A DNA stretch of 64,000 nt, taken from NCBI RefSeq assembly GCF_020531845.1, contig NZ_JAJAVF010000005.1, positions 1 to 64,000 on the forward strand, written 5' to 3'. The translations under genes were made by a program, and so were the position numbers. Positions within the stretch are counted from its first letter, which is position 1, and every line of letters begins with the position of its first letter. Below, in pieces: positions 37,288 through 45,489 of this stretch. Source of the DNA: Methylobacillus methanolivorans. Its GTDB lineage: Bacteria; Pseudomonadota; Gammaproteobacteria; Burkholderiales; Methylophilaceae. The notes below the pieces were generated by a model, which was not told the DNA's origin, did not search any database, and worked only from the letters and a program-made list of their open reading frames with translations.

Positions 37288-37390
37288 AAATACACGATCG
37301 AGGTCGATGGGAAGGTGTTAAATTGTCAACAAGATTGCAGCAGGCAACGATCACACATGCGCCATCATGGAATCATCTGGCAGAAATGCC
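37288..37390 (+). pseudogene. Frameshifted remnant of a fourth RCC1-like gene
   Basis: Codons for KYTIEVDGKVLN are followed after a one-base slip by VNKIAAGNDHTCAIMESSG. In the intact paralogues these segments are contiguous (VYTIEVGGQVLQVSKIAAGGYHTCAVTTAGG-like) and join the Ig-like domain to the first RCC1 repeat. Neither a start nor later repeats remain. The fragment sits directly before the leader of gene C, so it marks a lost or recombined copy. Confidence 0.7.
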
Positions 37391-37473
37391 GGAGCAGGTT
37401 GCCGCGCGCAGAGGATTGAAGCGAAATGCCGTCTATCGGTCCGGAGAGAGCCGAGGCCACGGTTCTCCGGGCT

Positions 37474-37531
37474 AGTTCAATTATCGCAAGCACTTGGAGC
37501 TATACCTTGGACACCCCTGTTCAAAAGGTAT
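37474..37531 (+). promoter_or_regulatory. Conserved leader and ribosome-binding-site hairpin (RCC1 gene C)
   Basis: The same leader as before gene B (AGTTCAATTATCGCAAGC...GGAGCT). ATACCTT (37502-37508) then faces AAGGTAT (37525-37531), with GGACACCCCTGTT in the loop as in gene A. The second arm holds the Shine-Dalgarno of the start at 37536. Confidence 0.55.
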
Positions 37532-37535
37532 GCTC

Positions 37536-39038
37536 ATGCTCAAGAAGAAATTTCTCTCCCTCTCGTGCGCAGCAGCGTTGGCTGCTGGTATCCCCCCTGC
37601 GTTTGCCTCTTCCACATTTTTCCTTGTGGTGCCGCTGAATGCGCAATCAAAGGCGCAAGAACCGGTGGAGTCCATCACTGTGTCCTTGGCTGGCGCAATG
37701 CTGCCAAAGGCGACGGCGAACCAGGCCTACACGCATTCGCTGCAAGATTATCTGACGGTCACCGGCGACTCGAGTCTTGATAAATCGGCTGCGCGCTGGA
37801 GCCTGGTGGAAGGCACCCTGCCAACAGGGCTGGCGCTGGATGCAACCACCGGGGCTGTAGTCGGCGTACCGGCCACCAAGACGACCTCGCCGGCGAGCTT
37901 CACCGTGCTGGCCACCTACAAGGGCTCCGATGGTCAGGCGGTGTACAGCATTGAGGTGGGTGGGGTGGTGCTGAACGTCCGTGAAATATCAGCAGGCCAT
38001 AAGCATACTTGCGCTATTACCAATGTTGGCGGCGTAAAGTGCTGGGGAGATAACACTTACGGACAGCTGGGAGACAACAGTACGACATCACGCTTGCTAC
38101 CGGTAGATGTGGTTGGCTTTAGCGCTGGCGTGGAACACATTGCGGCAGGCGGCAGTCACACCTGTGCGGTGACGTCCGGGGCGGTCAAGTGCTGGGGCTT
38201 TAACTCCTCTGGACAGCTAGGAAATAACAACACGACAACCCGACTGACGCCCGGGAGCGTTGTAGGGCTGTCATCTGGGGTGGCGCGCATCACTACTGGA
38301 GCTAGCTACACCTGTGCGGTGACGACCTCCGGTGGCGCGAAATGCTGGGGGCACAATGGTTACGGGCAGCTGGGCGACAACAGCACTACCAAGCGCTTAA
38401 CGCCAGTGGATGTCGTAGGTTTGACGTCCGGAGTGGCAAGCATTTCGGCTGGCAACACTCACACTTGCGCGGTAACTACGACTGGCGCGGCGAAGTGCTG
38501 GGGGCAGAACACCTACGGCGCGCTGGGCAATAACAGCACCACCGATCGCTTAACGCCTGTGGATGCGGTAGGACTGACAGCTGGGGTTGCGAGTATTACT
38601 ACGGGCTACCAACATACTTGCGCGATGACGACGTCCGGTGGCGCGAAATGCTGGGGGCGTAATAGCAACGTGCAGTTGGGTGACAACAGTGCCACCAACC
38701 GATTAACGCCCGTGAATGTTGTCGGGCTGACTTCCGGAGTAGCTAGCATTTCGGCAGGCAACTACCATACCTGTGCGGTGACGACGTCTGGTGGCGCCAA
38801 ATGCTGGGGTAACAACATTAACAATGAGCTTGGCGACAACAGCGCGACAAATCGGTCCACCCCCGTAAATGTCGTAGGGCTGACGTCTGGAGTGGCTAGC
38901 ATTTGGGCGGGCAATAGCCACACTTGCGTGGTTATGACCTCGGGAGCGGGAAAGTGCTGGGGGTATAATGCATCCGGACAGTTGGGAGACAACAGCACTA
39001 CAAATCGTAAGACCCCTGTTGATGTGTGGGGCCCTTAA
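37536..39038 (+). CDS. Secreted RCC1-repeat beta-propeller protein C with Ig-like domain
   Basis: About 500 aa. The signal peptide MLKKKFLSLSCAAALAAGIPPAFA is followed by SSTFFLVVPL. One putative-Ig domain comes next (LPTGLALDATTGAVVGVPAT), then seven repeats such as HTCAVTTSGGAKCWG...QLGDNSTTNRLTPVDVVGLTSGV. It is the same architecture as gene A, but with a different consensus in the Asn/Asp/Thr-rich loops. The repeats resemble each other closely, which suggests internal recombination. It ends 43 bp before a terminator. Function unknown. Confidence 0.85.
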   Translation: MLKKKFLSLSCAAALAAGIPPAFASSTFFLVVPLNAQSKAQEPVESITVSLAGAMLPKATANQAYTHSLQDYLTVTGDSSLDKSAARWSLVEGTLPTGLALDATTGAVVGVPATKTTSPASFTVLATYKGSDGQAVYSIEVGGVVLNVREISAGHKHTCAITNVGGVKCWGDNTYGQLGDNSTTSRLLPVDVVGFSAGVEHIAAGGSHTCAVTSGAVKCWGFNSSGQLGNNNTTTRLTPGSVVGLSSGVARITTGASYTCAVTTSGGAKCWGHNGYGQLGDNSTTKRLTPVDVVGLTSGVASISAGNTHTCAVTTTGAAKCWGQNTYGALGNNSTTDRLTPVDAVGLTAGVASITTGYQHTCAMTTSGGAKCWGRNSNVQLGDNSATNRLTPVNVVGLTSGVASISAGNYHTCAVTTSGGAKCWGNNINNELGDNSATNRSTPVNVVGLTSGVASIWAGNSHTCVVMTSGAGKCWGYNASGQLGDNSTTNRKTPVDVWGP

Positions 39039-39056
39039 CTAAGCGCTAAGCCCTCA

Positions 39057-39110
39057 CACGAAGCCCGAAGCCCGAAGCCCGAAGCCCTAATCGCAGCTTA
39101 GGGCTTTTTT
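39057..39110 (+). terminator. Terminator of RCC1 gene C, preceded by short tandem repeats
   Basis: Stem AAGCCCTAA (39082-39090), 7-base loop, TTAGGGCTT (39098-39106), then a T-run. Four tandem GAAGCCC copies precede and overlap the stem, so alternative stems are possible and the array may grow or shrink by slippage. Confidence 0.85.
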
Positions 39111-39137
39111 CTGCTTGGCGACTGATCTTAATTACGA

Positions 39138-39671
39138 TCAGTAAGCGGCTATGTAGGCCAGAACTTCCTGCTCTAAGGGTGTGAGTTCTTTCCCGATTTT
39201 CTCCCCGAGACGCTCTACTGCATATAAGCCCTTGAGTAGCGCTACCCCCTCCTTGGTTTGTGCTATTTCGTCCACTATGGTGAACGCTTCATCTTCGGTA
39301 CTTGCTTTGAGAGGATTACGTGCCGCTTTCAAGGCCAGCACCCTGATTTCTTCGCCAGTGCTATTTAGGCTGCACTGGGCAATTTTGTAGCCTTCGCTGG
39401 GATTGTTGCAGTGTACTTTCGATCGTTCTTCGTCTATTTCACGACCTAGCGCAGCTTCTATAAGCTTCGCTTTTGTTTTGGCTTGCTTTAGGTACACCAA
39501 GATGATTTGGTCCTCTGGATTCGTTTCGTCCAGTTTCGCAAGGTACTTAATCGCATCCTCTATTCTTAGCTTTTGCCTTGAGCCGGAATCATCGATAAAG
39601 ATGGCAAGGTCTCTTTTATCTATTTTTATCGCTTTGATTCCTGTTTGCTTTTTATAAAATACCGTCGACAT
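39138..39671 (-). CDS. Orphan protein of unknown function (177 aa)
   Basis: A soluble, charged protein with no signal peptide or membrane segment. The N terminus (KKQTGIKAIKIDKRDLAIFID) looks like beta strands. The rest is helical and Lys/Glu-rich, with one conserved-looking segment NPSEGYKIAQCSLNSTGEEI near 90-110. I recognise no family. It stands alone on the minus strand, convergent with RCC1 gene C across the terminator. Its AT-richer codon use differs from the neighbouring genes, which suggests separate acquisition. Confidence 0.6.
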   Translation of the reverse strand: MSTVFYKKQTGIKAIKIDKRDLAIFIDDSGSRQKLRIEDAIKYLAKLDETNPEDQIILVYLKQAKTKAKLIEAALGREIDEERSKVHCNNPSEGYKIAQCSLNSTGEEIRVLALKAARNPLKASTEDEAFTIVDEIAQTKEGVALLKGLYAVERLGEKIGKELTPLEQEVLAYIAAY

Positions 39672-40018
39672 CGCTGAATCACCCGACTATTCTTACCTCG
39701 AAACTCAAGAATTTCTTGAAGCTCGCTTCCCTCTCAGGTCGCGGATCCATGCTTAACTGCGCTGGGTCGCTTCCTGAACATGGCGTAGTTTACTCGCTAC
39801 CTACCGCCGTATACCAAGATATTGCGTTTGAGCGCAGGTGATTGAGCTTACAGTGCCGCTAATCAGGCGCGCCCCCTTGCCAAGACGTAGCGATCAGCCG
39901 CTTCGGGTGCGTCTTTGGCAGCCCGAGCGGCCACTCCGTCAAGTCCCCGCATGGGCACCAAAAGTCTTGTATGTGGCCTCCAAGGCCACTTCGACAGTGG
40001 CGGCAGACTGCTCCTCGA
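39672..40018. other. Intergenic stretch without recognisable gene
   Basis: No convincing coding frame on either strand. Short open frames lack ribosome binding sites and family features. The start side of the 177-aa gene probably contains its promoter. The repeat array beginning at 40019 follows. Confidence 0.35.
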
Positions 40019-40148
40019 TGTCTGAAAACTACTCGATTACCCCGAAAAACAGGGCAAGAATGTCTGAAAAGTAGTTGATTGCCGCTTGTTTTGTCTGAAA
40101 ACCAGTCGATTCCTGCCTGATCTGTCTGAAAACTAGACGATTGCTGCG
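40019..40148 (+). repeat. Four direct repeats beginning TGTCTGAAAA, possible end of a second transposon
   Basis: TGTCTGAAAA starts at 40019, 40061, 40092 and 40123, each followed by a variant of CTAGACGATTGC. Spacing is 42, 31 and 31 bp. The TGTC...AGACGATTGC layout resembles the terminal repeats of Tn402/Tn5053-type elements as I remember them. No tni genes of that type are present, so this may be a single remnant end. It could also be a regulator binding array for the 213-aa gene that ends beside it. Confidence 0.6.
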
Positions 40149-40165
40149 TTGCGATAGCCCCTACG

Positions 40166-40807
40166 TCAGGGCATAAGCCCTTTGACCTTCGCTGTCGCGG
40201 CCTTCAGGAATCGCGGCAAGTGCACGACGGCTTCCCAGGAGCCATCATTCTCAGCTCCGACAAGGAAGACAAAAGCGCCGGTCATCAAGAAGTTCTTTCC
40301 ATCCGCTCGACTTGCTCCACTCAAGACCATGTCGTAGTACGGCGCCGTCCAAACCGCCTGCAAATTCCCCTCGGCAGGGTCCTTCCATTGGATGCTCTCA
40401 CCATGCATGATGCAATTGCACGCTCGGCGAAGACCAAAGTTCAGAGAGTCTTTGGGAGGGTTCTTTGCGTAGAAACCAATGCTGTCTTTATCCGATAACG
40501 GATGCATTGCGTGGTGTTTGCGCTCCTGCGGAGACATCGCACTCCACTCTCGATCTTGAATCCGTCGAATCGCCGCAGCGATGGAAACCAGAAGATGTCC
40601 GGCCTCATTCCGAAAGAATTCATCGTGTAGCCCGCCCAGCCAGGCAATATCGTCGAAGCGAGCGCTATGTCTGCTCGCTCCGAACTCCAGCATTAACGCA
40701 AGACGATAGACGTCTCTCAGAACCAGATTGTGATCGAACCAGTGCATTAACATTCCCATGGAACAATAGAACCGTACATCGACAACGGCATCAGGTTCGG
40801 CCAGCAA
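40166..40807 (-). CDS. Orphan protein of unknown function next to the right end (213 aa)
   Basis: A soluble, mostly helical protein with many His, Trp and Arg residues (SMGMLMHWFDHNLVLRDVYRL, WLGGLHDEFFRNEAGHLL, LRRACNCIMHGESIQW). No signal peptide, transmembrane helix or known motif is seen. The first half resembles all-helical HEPN-like proteins only loosely, without a clear Rx4-6H motif, so I do not assign it. It starts 175 bp inside the transposon's right tip and reads inward, a place where cargo such as defence genes is often found. Confidence 0.6.
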   Translation of the reverse strand: MLAEPDAVVDVRFYCSMGMLMHWFDHNLVLRDVYRLALMLEFGASRHSARFDDIAWLGGLHDEFFRNEAGHLLVSIAAAIRRIQDREWSAMSPQERKHHAMHPLSDKDSIGFYAKNPPKDSLNFGLRRACNCIMHGESIQWKDPAEGNLQAVWTAPYYDMVLSGASRADGKNFLMTGAFVFLVGAENDGSWEAVVHLPRFLKAATAKVKGLMP

Positions 40808-40844
40808 ACTCCGCGCGATCGTTGGTGCGTGCGCAGTATCCAGA

Positions 40845-40982
40845 CCAGAATTTTAATGTCACGCGCCTAAACATAGGGTGCAAATCCGGGCCAGAACTTT
40901 AATGGCATGGATTTTTCCGCATTTTCGAAAAATCCTTTCCAATCAATGACGCGCCAGAACAGAACTTTATTGTCATTCACCA
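40845..40982. repeat. Transposon right end with three TnsB-type binding sites
   Basis: Three copies in inverted orientation to the left end: CCAGAATTTTAATGTCA (40845-40861), CCAGAACTTTAATGGCA (40891-40907) and CAGAACTTTATTGTCA (40960-40975). The tip is ATTCACCA. Sites are spread over about 130 bp with gaps, like the sparse left end of Tn7. Confidence 0.88.
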
Positions 40983-41723
40983 GCTGATCGCATCGTCTTC
41001 ACCAATCGCTAGTGCCTTCAACACACCAGCATAAGGCTTGCCTTGCAGTACCTCAGCCATACGTTGACTCACTGACTCCCGCGCCATTTCCATCCAGTAG
41101 CCGGGTCTATTAACGTGTGCATCCAGCCGGGTGGCAGCAGGTGCTTGCCTGACATAACCACTGGCGCGAATGTTGCGCTCCAGCATCCACAACTCAAAAT
41201 CGTAGCCGTATGGGTTAGATGTGCTGTGTGGTCGCTTCAAGCGTACCGTCAATTGCCAGCGCTCACCGGCATGGAATCGTGCCTGGTTGATAGGCTTTAC
41301 CGTAGGAACACGGCTGCTTCCCCTGGAAAATCCGCCGGTATACTGAATTAATGAAATGCGGCTAGGTACCACTGCGCCTGCCGTCTTGACTTGTTCGACA
41401 TCGAAATCAAACCGCACCCCTCGCTCATGGGCAACGGGTAAGCTTGCCACCACTCCGACGATAGCAATATCACTACCCTCCCAGGCAACAGGCAGCTCGT
41501 CCGCCATTCGACCATGCGCCATCCATGCGGCCCAGAGGAAGCCAAAAGTCATCCCCAGCAACGCCAACACCGCATTACGCATCACTGCCTGAGAACGCAA
41601 GCACCAGAAAAGAATAATAAGAGGAAGCAATGCCCACCCCAAGGACAGGGTGGGCAGGTTAGGCAGCTGCTGCAATACCCAGGCACCGGCTACAAATGTC
41701 AGTGCAAACGTGGGCATATACAA
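40983..41723 (-). pseudogene. comEC: comEC, 5' part (disrupted by the transposon)
   Basis: N-terminal part of ComEC: hydrophobic spans (LGWALLPLIILFWCL, AVLALLGMTFGFLWAAW), the OB-like DUF4131-type region (VGVVASLPVAHERGVRFDFDVEQV, GERWQLTVRLKRPHSTSNPYGYDFE) and the last native codons GEDDAIS. The reading frame stops in the first codons of the transposon end (TGG TGA), so a 248-residue truncated protein could be made. It begins 9 bp after the lolD stop in a lolC-lolD-comEC arrangement. Confidence 0.95.
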
Positions 41724-41731
41724 TCACCCGC

Positions 41732-42409
41732 TCAGATAGCGTTTAACCTGCCATCTTGCAGACGATATTGCCGCTGCATGCGCGCAGCCAGTTCAAGATC
41801 ATGAGTCACGACCACCAGGCTTACGCCCTGATCACGGTTCAACTCCAGCAAAAGATCAAATACGCCTTGGGCCGTATGCCGATCAAGATTACCGGTGGGC
41901 TCATCAGCCAATACGCAGCGAGGATTAGTCACTAGCGCGCGTGCTACCGCTGCACGCTGGCGTTCACCGCCCGAAAGCTCGCCCGGCATGTGTTCCAACC
42001 TGTGGCCCAATCCAACCTTGACGAGCACTTCCTGCGCACGCGCCAATGCCTCATCGCGTGACAAGCGCCGTATCATCAAGGGTAGCGCCACATTTTCTAG
42101 CGCGGTAAATTCCGGCAGAAGATGATGAAACTGATAGACAAAACCCAATGCCTGGTTGCGCAACGCCCCACGCTGAGCTTCATTAAGGGCAGCCAAGGGC
42201 TTACCCATGACATTGACACTCCCGGCACTCGGCTCATCCAATCCGCCAAGCAAGTGCAGTAATGTGCTCTTGCCAGAGCCTGAAGTCCCGACAATCGCAA
42301 TCTGTTCACCCGCGTCGACTTGCAGGCTGATGCCGTTAAGCACTGCAACATCAAGGCCAGTGTAGGTTTTCTGCAAATCCATGCATTGCAGGATAGTAGG
42401 ATTACTCAT
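41732..42409 (-). CDS. lolD: Lipoprotein-releasing system ATP-binding protein LolD
   Basis: A 225-aa ABC ATPase that drives extraction of outer-membrane lipoproteins from the inner membrane with LolC/E. Walker [10 protein letters not shown], signature [15 protein letters not shown], Walker [13 protein letters not shown] and the switch His VTHD are present. The LolD-typical [18 protein letters not shown] is also there. I start it at MSNPTILQ (42409), which overlaps the lolC stop by 8 bp; the frame is open 12 codons upstream. Confidence 0.93.
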   Translation of the reverse strand: MSNPTILQCMDLQKTYTGLDVAVLNGISLQVDAGEQIAIVGTSGSGKSTLLHLLGGLDEPSAGSVNVMGKPLAALNEAQRGALRNQALGFVYQFHHLLPEFTALENVALPLMIRRLSRDEALARAQEVLVKVGLGHRLEHMPGELSGGERQRAAVARALVTNPRCVLADEPTGNLDRHTAQGVFDLLLELNRDQGVSLVVVTHDLELAARMQRQYRLQDGRLNAI

Positions 42410-43667
42410 AGCGCAAAGCCTCCGCCGGATTGATCCTAGCAGCACGCCAGCTAGGGTAAAGGGTCGCCAGAAGACTCAGTACGAAAGACAAGACGACAAT
42501 CACCGTCACATCCGACCACATTAATTTGGAAGGCAAATCACTGATGTAATAAACATCTTTGGCAAGGAATTGCACACCAAACATACGCTCAATGAAGGGC
42601 ACAATGGTATCGATATTGAGGGCAAGTAATACGCCAAAAAATGCGCCCACCACGGTGCCAATCACACCTATCAAAGCCCCTTGCACAATGAATATCTGCA
42701 TGATGCTGCGCGGGCTGGCACCAAAGGTGCGCATGATGGCGATGTCCGCACGCTTATCCGTCACTGCCATCACCAAGGTAGAGACGATATTGAATGCAGC
42801 AACTGCGACGATCAGCGCCAAGATAATGAACATCACGCGCTTTTCCATCTGGATAGCACGAAAGAAATTAGCATGCTGCTGGGTCCAGTCACTAATATAA
42901 TAGTTACCCACACCCATCAGGCGCTGTCCCAGTTGCTGTGCCACCGCAGGTGCATTGAATAAATCATCCAACTTGAGACGTACCCCGGAGACAGTGTCCC
43001 CCATGCGATAGAGCTTGGCAGCATCATCAAGATGAATGAGCGCCAGGCCGGAGTCATACTCGAACATGCCGATCTCGAACAAGCCCACTACTTTAAACTG
43101 CTTAATCCTCGGCACTACACCCGTTGGCGTAAACTGGCCTTGCGGCGCCATCAACACCACCTTGTCACCCAATACTACGCCTAGAGATTGCGCTAACTCA
43201 GAGCCAAGCACCACACCAAACTCACCGGGCTTGAGATTGCTTAACTGCCCTGCCCGCATATGACTACCCAGCTCGGCCACTTTATCCTCGGCATCAGGCA
43301 ACACGCCACGGATAATTGCTCCTTGCACCGCCTGACCAAAAGATAACATGCCCTGCGCCATGACATAAGGTGCGGCAGCCTGTACATGTGGCGCCCCTTC
43401 CACCTTCTGCTCCAAGGCACGCCAATCCTCCAGCACGTTATTTGGCCCAGTGATCTGCAAGTGTGAAGCCACGCCCAGAATGCGATTACGCAACTCCTCC
43501 TGAAAGCCATTCATCACTGAAAGCACCACAATCAAGGCAGCAACACCCAAGCCAATGCCAACCATGCTAGTGAGGGAAATAAAGGAAATGAAATGATTGC
43601 GCCTTTTGGCCCGCGTGTAACGCAAGCCGACAAAAAGCTCGAACGGAATTTGTTTAAAAAATGTCAT
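42402..43667 (-). CDS. lolC: Lipoprotein-releasing system transmembrane protein LolC/LolE
   Basis: A 421-aa FtsX/MacB-type permease with one N-terminal span ([26 protein letters not shown]), a periplasmic domain and three C-terminal spans, beginning [22 protein letters not shown]. The [19 protein letters not shown] segment is typical of LolC/E. There is a single permease gene, so it may act as a LolF-like homodimer or pair with a LolE encoded elsewhere. First gene of the lolC-lolD-comEC run. Confidence 0.92.
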   Translation of the reverse strand: MTFFKQIPFELFVGLRYTRAKRRNHFISFISLTSMVGIGLGVAALIVVLSVMNGFQEELRNRILGVASHLQITGPNNVLEDWRALEQKVEGAPHVQAAAPYVMAQGMLSFGQAVQGAIIRGVLPDAEDKVAELGSHMRAGQLSNLKPGEFGVVLGSELAQSLGVVLGDKVVLMAPQGQFTPTGVVPRIKQFKVVGLFEIGMFEYDSGLALIHLDDAAKLYRMGDTVSGVRLKLDDLFNAPAVAQQLGQRLMGVGNYYISDWTQQHANFFRAIQMEKRVMFIILALIVAVAAFNIVSTLVMAVTDKRADIAIMRTFGASPRSIMQIFIVQGALIGVIGTVVGAFFGVLLALNIDTIVPFIERMFGVQFLAKDVYYISDLPSKLMWSDVTVIVVLSFVLSLLATLYPSWRAARINPAEALRYE

Positions 43668-43725
43668 GCCGCATTCTAGCGTGAAAGGAAGACAAGTACA
43701 GCATGAGCATCATCACGAAACCAAT

Positions 43726-43753
43726 AAAAAAGCCCTTCCAACTGGAAGGGCTC
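43726..43753 (-). terminator. Rho-independent terminator of the PEP-CTERM gene
   Basis: Stem AGCCCTTCCA/TGGAAGGGCT (43731-43752) with a 2-base loop, followed on the minus strand by six Ts. It lies 20 bp after the PEP-CTERM gene and insulates lolC. Confidence 0.88.
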
Positions 43754-43773
43754 TTGTTACTGCCAAACGCTGT

Positions 43774-44568
43774 TTAGAAGCGGATGGTGTTGGCGCGGCG
43801 ACGGCGTGCAACCAAGGTCATCACGCCCATGCCCAACAGCAACATACCATAGGTAGCTGGCTCTGGGACTGCTGCGACTGCGGTGAACACAACCAAATCC
43901 TGGTAGCTCTTGTTCTTCAGGTAGGTCAAGCTGTAGTCACCAGTAGCCAGCACGCTGTCATCATTGACACCAGCCAACCATGTTTGCGCAAGATCAATAG
44001 CTGCCTTAGACTCTGGATCAGTGACCCACTTACCAAATATCAACCAGCCTTGCCACTCTTCTGTTGCCTCAGCTTGGAATTTGTTCTTTTCCAAATTCAA
44101 TGCATTACCTTGCTGCTCATAAATAATTTCCCACACGGCAACCTGGAAAGCAGCGGAAGAAACCGCATCGCTCACGGAAGAATAGTATTTGTTTGCCAAA
44201 GAGGTCAGATTTCCAGCCACAGTTGAACTAAAAGTTCCCTCCGTGTAATAGGCTGATTGACCAAAAGGCTTATAGGCCTGGAGCAAATCAACACAGAATG
44301 CAACGAAAGAAGTGTTATCAGCCCATTTGCCGGAGTATGCGCCGGCATCAACATCACCACTAATATTCACCCAGTTAGGTTTATTAGTTACGCTCTTATT
44401 AATCCAAGCATCAACATTAACCTCAACAACATCTTTTTTGCTGGAAAATTCGTAACCAGTCAATGTGGCCTTGATACCAACAGATGGTGTAGCAAATGCT
44501 GACTGGCTAATAATAGATGCACCAATAAGTAGTGCACCAATAACTGTCCCCTTGAAATTCAACATCAC
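43774..44568 (-). CDS. PEP-CTERM sorting-signal protein (exported)
   Basis: A 264-aa secreted protein. The N-terminal signal peptide has the hydrophobic core VIGALLIGASIISQSAFA. The C terminus has the exosortase tripartite signal: VPEPATYG, a hydrophobic span LLLGMGVMTLVA, and RRRR. An extra tail ANTIRF follows the basic cluster. Exosortase would cleave and anchor or release it, usually linked with exopolysaccharide and biofilm. The body has Trp/Tyr-rich segments (WADNTSFVAFCVDLLQAY, AFQVAVWEIIYE) common in PEP-CTERM proteins. No exosortase gene is in the window. Confidence 0.9.
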   Translation of the reverse strand: MMLNFKGTVIGALLIGASIISQSAFATPSVGIKATLTGYEFSSKKDVVEVNVDAWINKSVTNKPNWVNISGDVDAGAYSGKWADNTSFVAFCVDLLQAYKPFGQSAYYTEGTFSSTVAGNLTSLANKYYSSVSDAVSSAAFQVAVWEIIYEQQGNALNLEKNKFQAEATEEWQGWLIFGKWVTDPESKAAIDLAQTWLAGVNDDSVLATGDYSLTYLKNKSYQDLVVFTAVAAVPEPATYGMLLLGMGVMTLVARRRRANTIRF

Positions 44569-44702
44569 AAGCCTCTTTTCGAATTGTTACTGCGTCGCAA
44601 CTGACTACAGTATTTTTAAAATGAATACGGACTTAAAATTTGTCCCGCTTGATACTGGAGCGCAGTATATGAGTGATTTCACTTTTTGCATTTAGTACGT
44701 CT

Positions 44703-44729
44703 GGACTAATTAGTCCCATCGGACTAATC
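44703..44729. promoter_or_regulatory. Palindromic operator candidate upstream of the PEP-CTERM gene
   Basis: GGACTAATTAGTCC is a perfect 14-bp palindrome, followed 4 bp later by another half site GGACTAAT. It lies in the 287-bp region between the divergent PEP-CTERM gene and ribE. A dimeric regulator could bind it; which one is unknown. Confidence 0.45.
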
Positions 44730-44855
44730 TCAGAAGCCTCAAATTAAGTCACTAATTTCATTACCACTTTACAAATGTGACACGCTCAAAGAAAGCGTTT
44801 AGCTCCCAAACAAAATTCCGCCAAAGACCGCATCACGTCTGCTAGAATTCACTCT

Positions 44856-45455
44856 ATGTTTACCGGCATTATTCAGGCCCAAGGCCATATCAAGACCATC
44901 ACCCCTCATGGCGATGACGCAAGGCTTGTGATCGATACAGGCAACCTCGACCTGCAAGATGTTGCCATTGGCGACAGCATTGCAGTCAATGGCGTATGCC
45001 TGACCGCAATTACGCTAGGCACTTGCACATTTGAGGCCGATGTTTCCAAGGAAACACTGTCATGCACCGTGGGGTTAGACACTCTGCGCGAGGTTAACCT
45101 CGAAAAAGCCTTGCGGCTTTCTGACCGCCTAGGTGGTCACTTGGTCAGCGGCCATGTCGACGGCGTAGGTCAGGTGATCCGCTTTGAACCAGTTGGCGAG
45201 AGCATGTTGTTGATTGTGCGGGCACCTCACCAGCTATCACGCTACATTGCAGTGAAAGGGTCGATTACAATTGACGGTGTCAGCCTGACGGTCAACCATG
45301 TGGATGGCGATGATTTCAATGTCAATCTCATTCCCCACACCGTCGAAGTCACCACCTTGAAAGGCCTCGGCGTAGGCAGCCGCGTTAATCTCGAAGTCGA
45401 CTTGATCGCACGCTATGTAGATCGCATGACGCAGTGGAACGACATTCCCGCATAA
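44856..45455 (+). CDS. ribE: Riboflavin synthase, alpha subunit
   Basis: Converts two lumazine molecules into riboflavin. The 199-aa protein has two homologous lumazine-binding halves: MFTGIIQAQG...DSIAVNGVCLTA, and LSRYIAVKGSITIDGVSLTVN in the second. The length is usual. The gene starts the ribE-ribBA-yqgE-ruvX-pyr cluster. I see no FMN riboswitch-like structure in the preceding 287 bp. Confidence 0.95.
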   Translation: MFTGIIQAQGHIKTITPHGDDARLVIDTGNLDLQDVAIGDSIAVNGVCLTAITLGTCTFEADVSKETLSCTVGLDTLREVNLEKALRLSDRLGGHLVSGHVDGVGQVIRFEPVGESMLLIVRAPHQLSRYIAVKGSITIDGVSLTVNHVDGDDFNVNLIPHTVEVTTLKGLGVGSRVNLEVDLIARYVDRMTQWNDIPA

Positions 45456-45489
45456 GCAGCCAGTATTCACTTAAACATCTTTACCCATC

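Larger units (their letters stand above)
6892..40982. mobile_element. Tn7-like transposon inserted in comEC (about 34.1 kb)
   Basis: The boundaries come from three independent signs. First, comEC is split in two and rejoins in frame when 6892-40982 plus one GCTG is removed (AIS|QQDWQVF). Second, the ends are inverted copies: TGGTCTATGACATTAAAG on the left and TGGTGAATGACAATAAAG when the right end is read inward. Third, repeated TnsB-type sites sit just inside both ends. The flanking direct repeat is GCTG (6888-6891 and 40983-40986); Tn7 itself makes 5 bp. tnsA, tnsB, tnsC and tniQ lie inside. Cargo is a restriction/ABC-ATPase operon, a type II CBASS operon, a TraN-like gene and RCC1-like secreted proteins. 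No integrase or resolvase is seen. Confidence 0.93.

Noticed and set aside
37474..37536. Integron attC-like site suggested by the inverted leader sequence
   Set aside because: The inverted arms are short, sit on the ribosome binding site, and no GTTRRRY core or integrase was found.
39838..40074. 78-codon plus-strand frame
   Set aside because: It runs into the direct repeats, has no ribosome binding site and no recognisable domain.
44569..44855. FMN riboswitch upstream of ribE
   Set aside because: I could not find the conserved RFN segments; the region instead has a palindrome and the divergent PEP-CTERM promoter.
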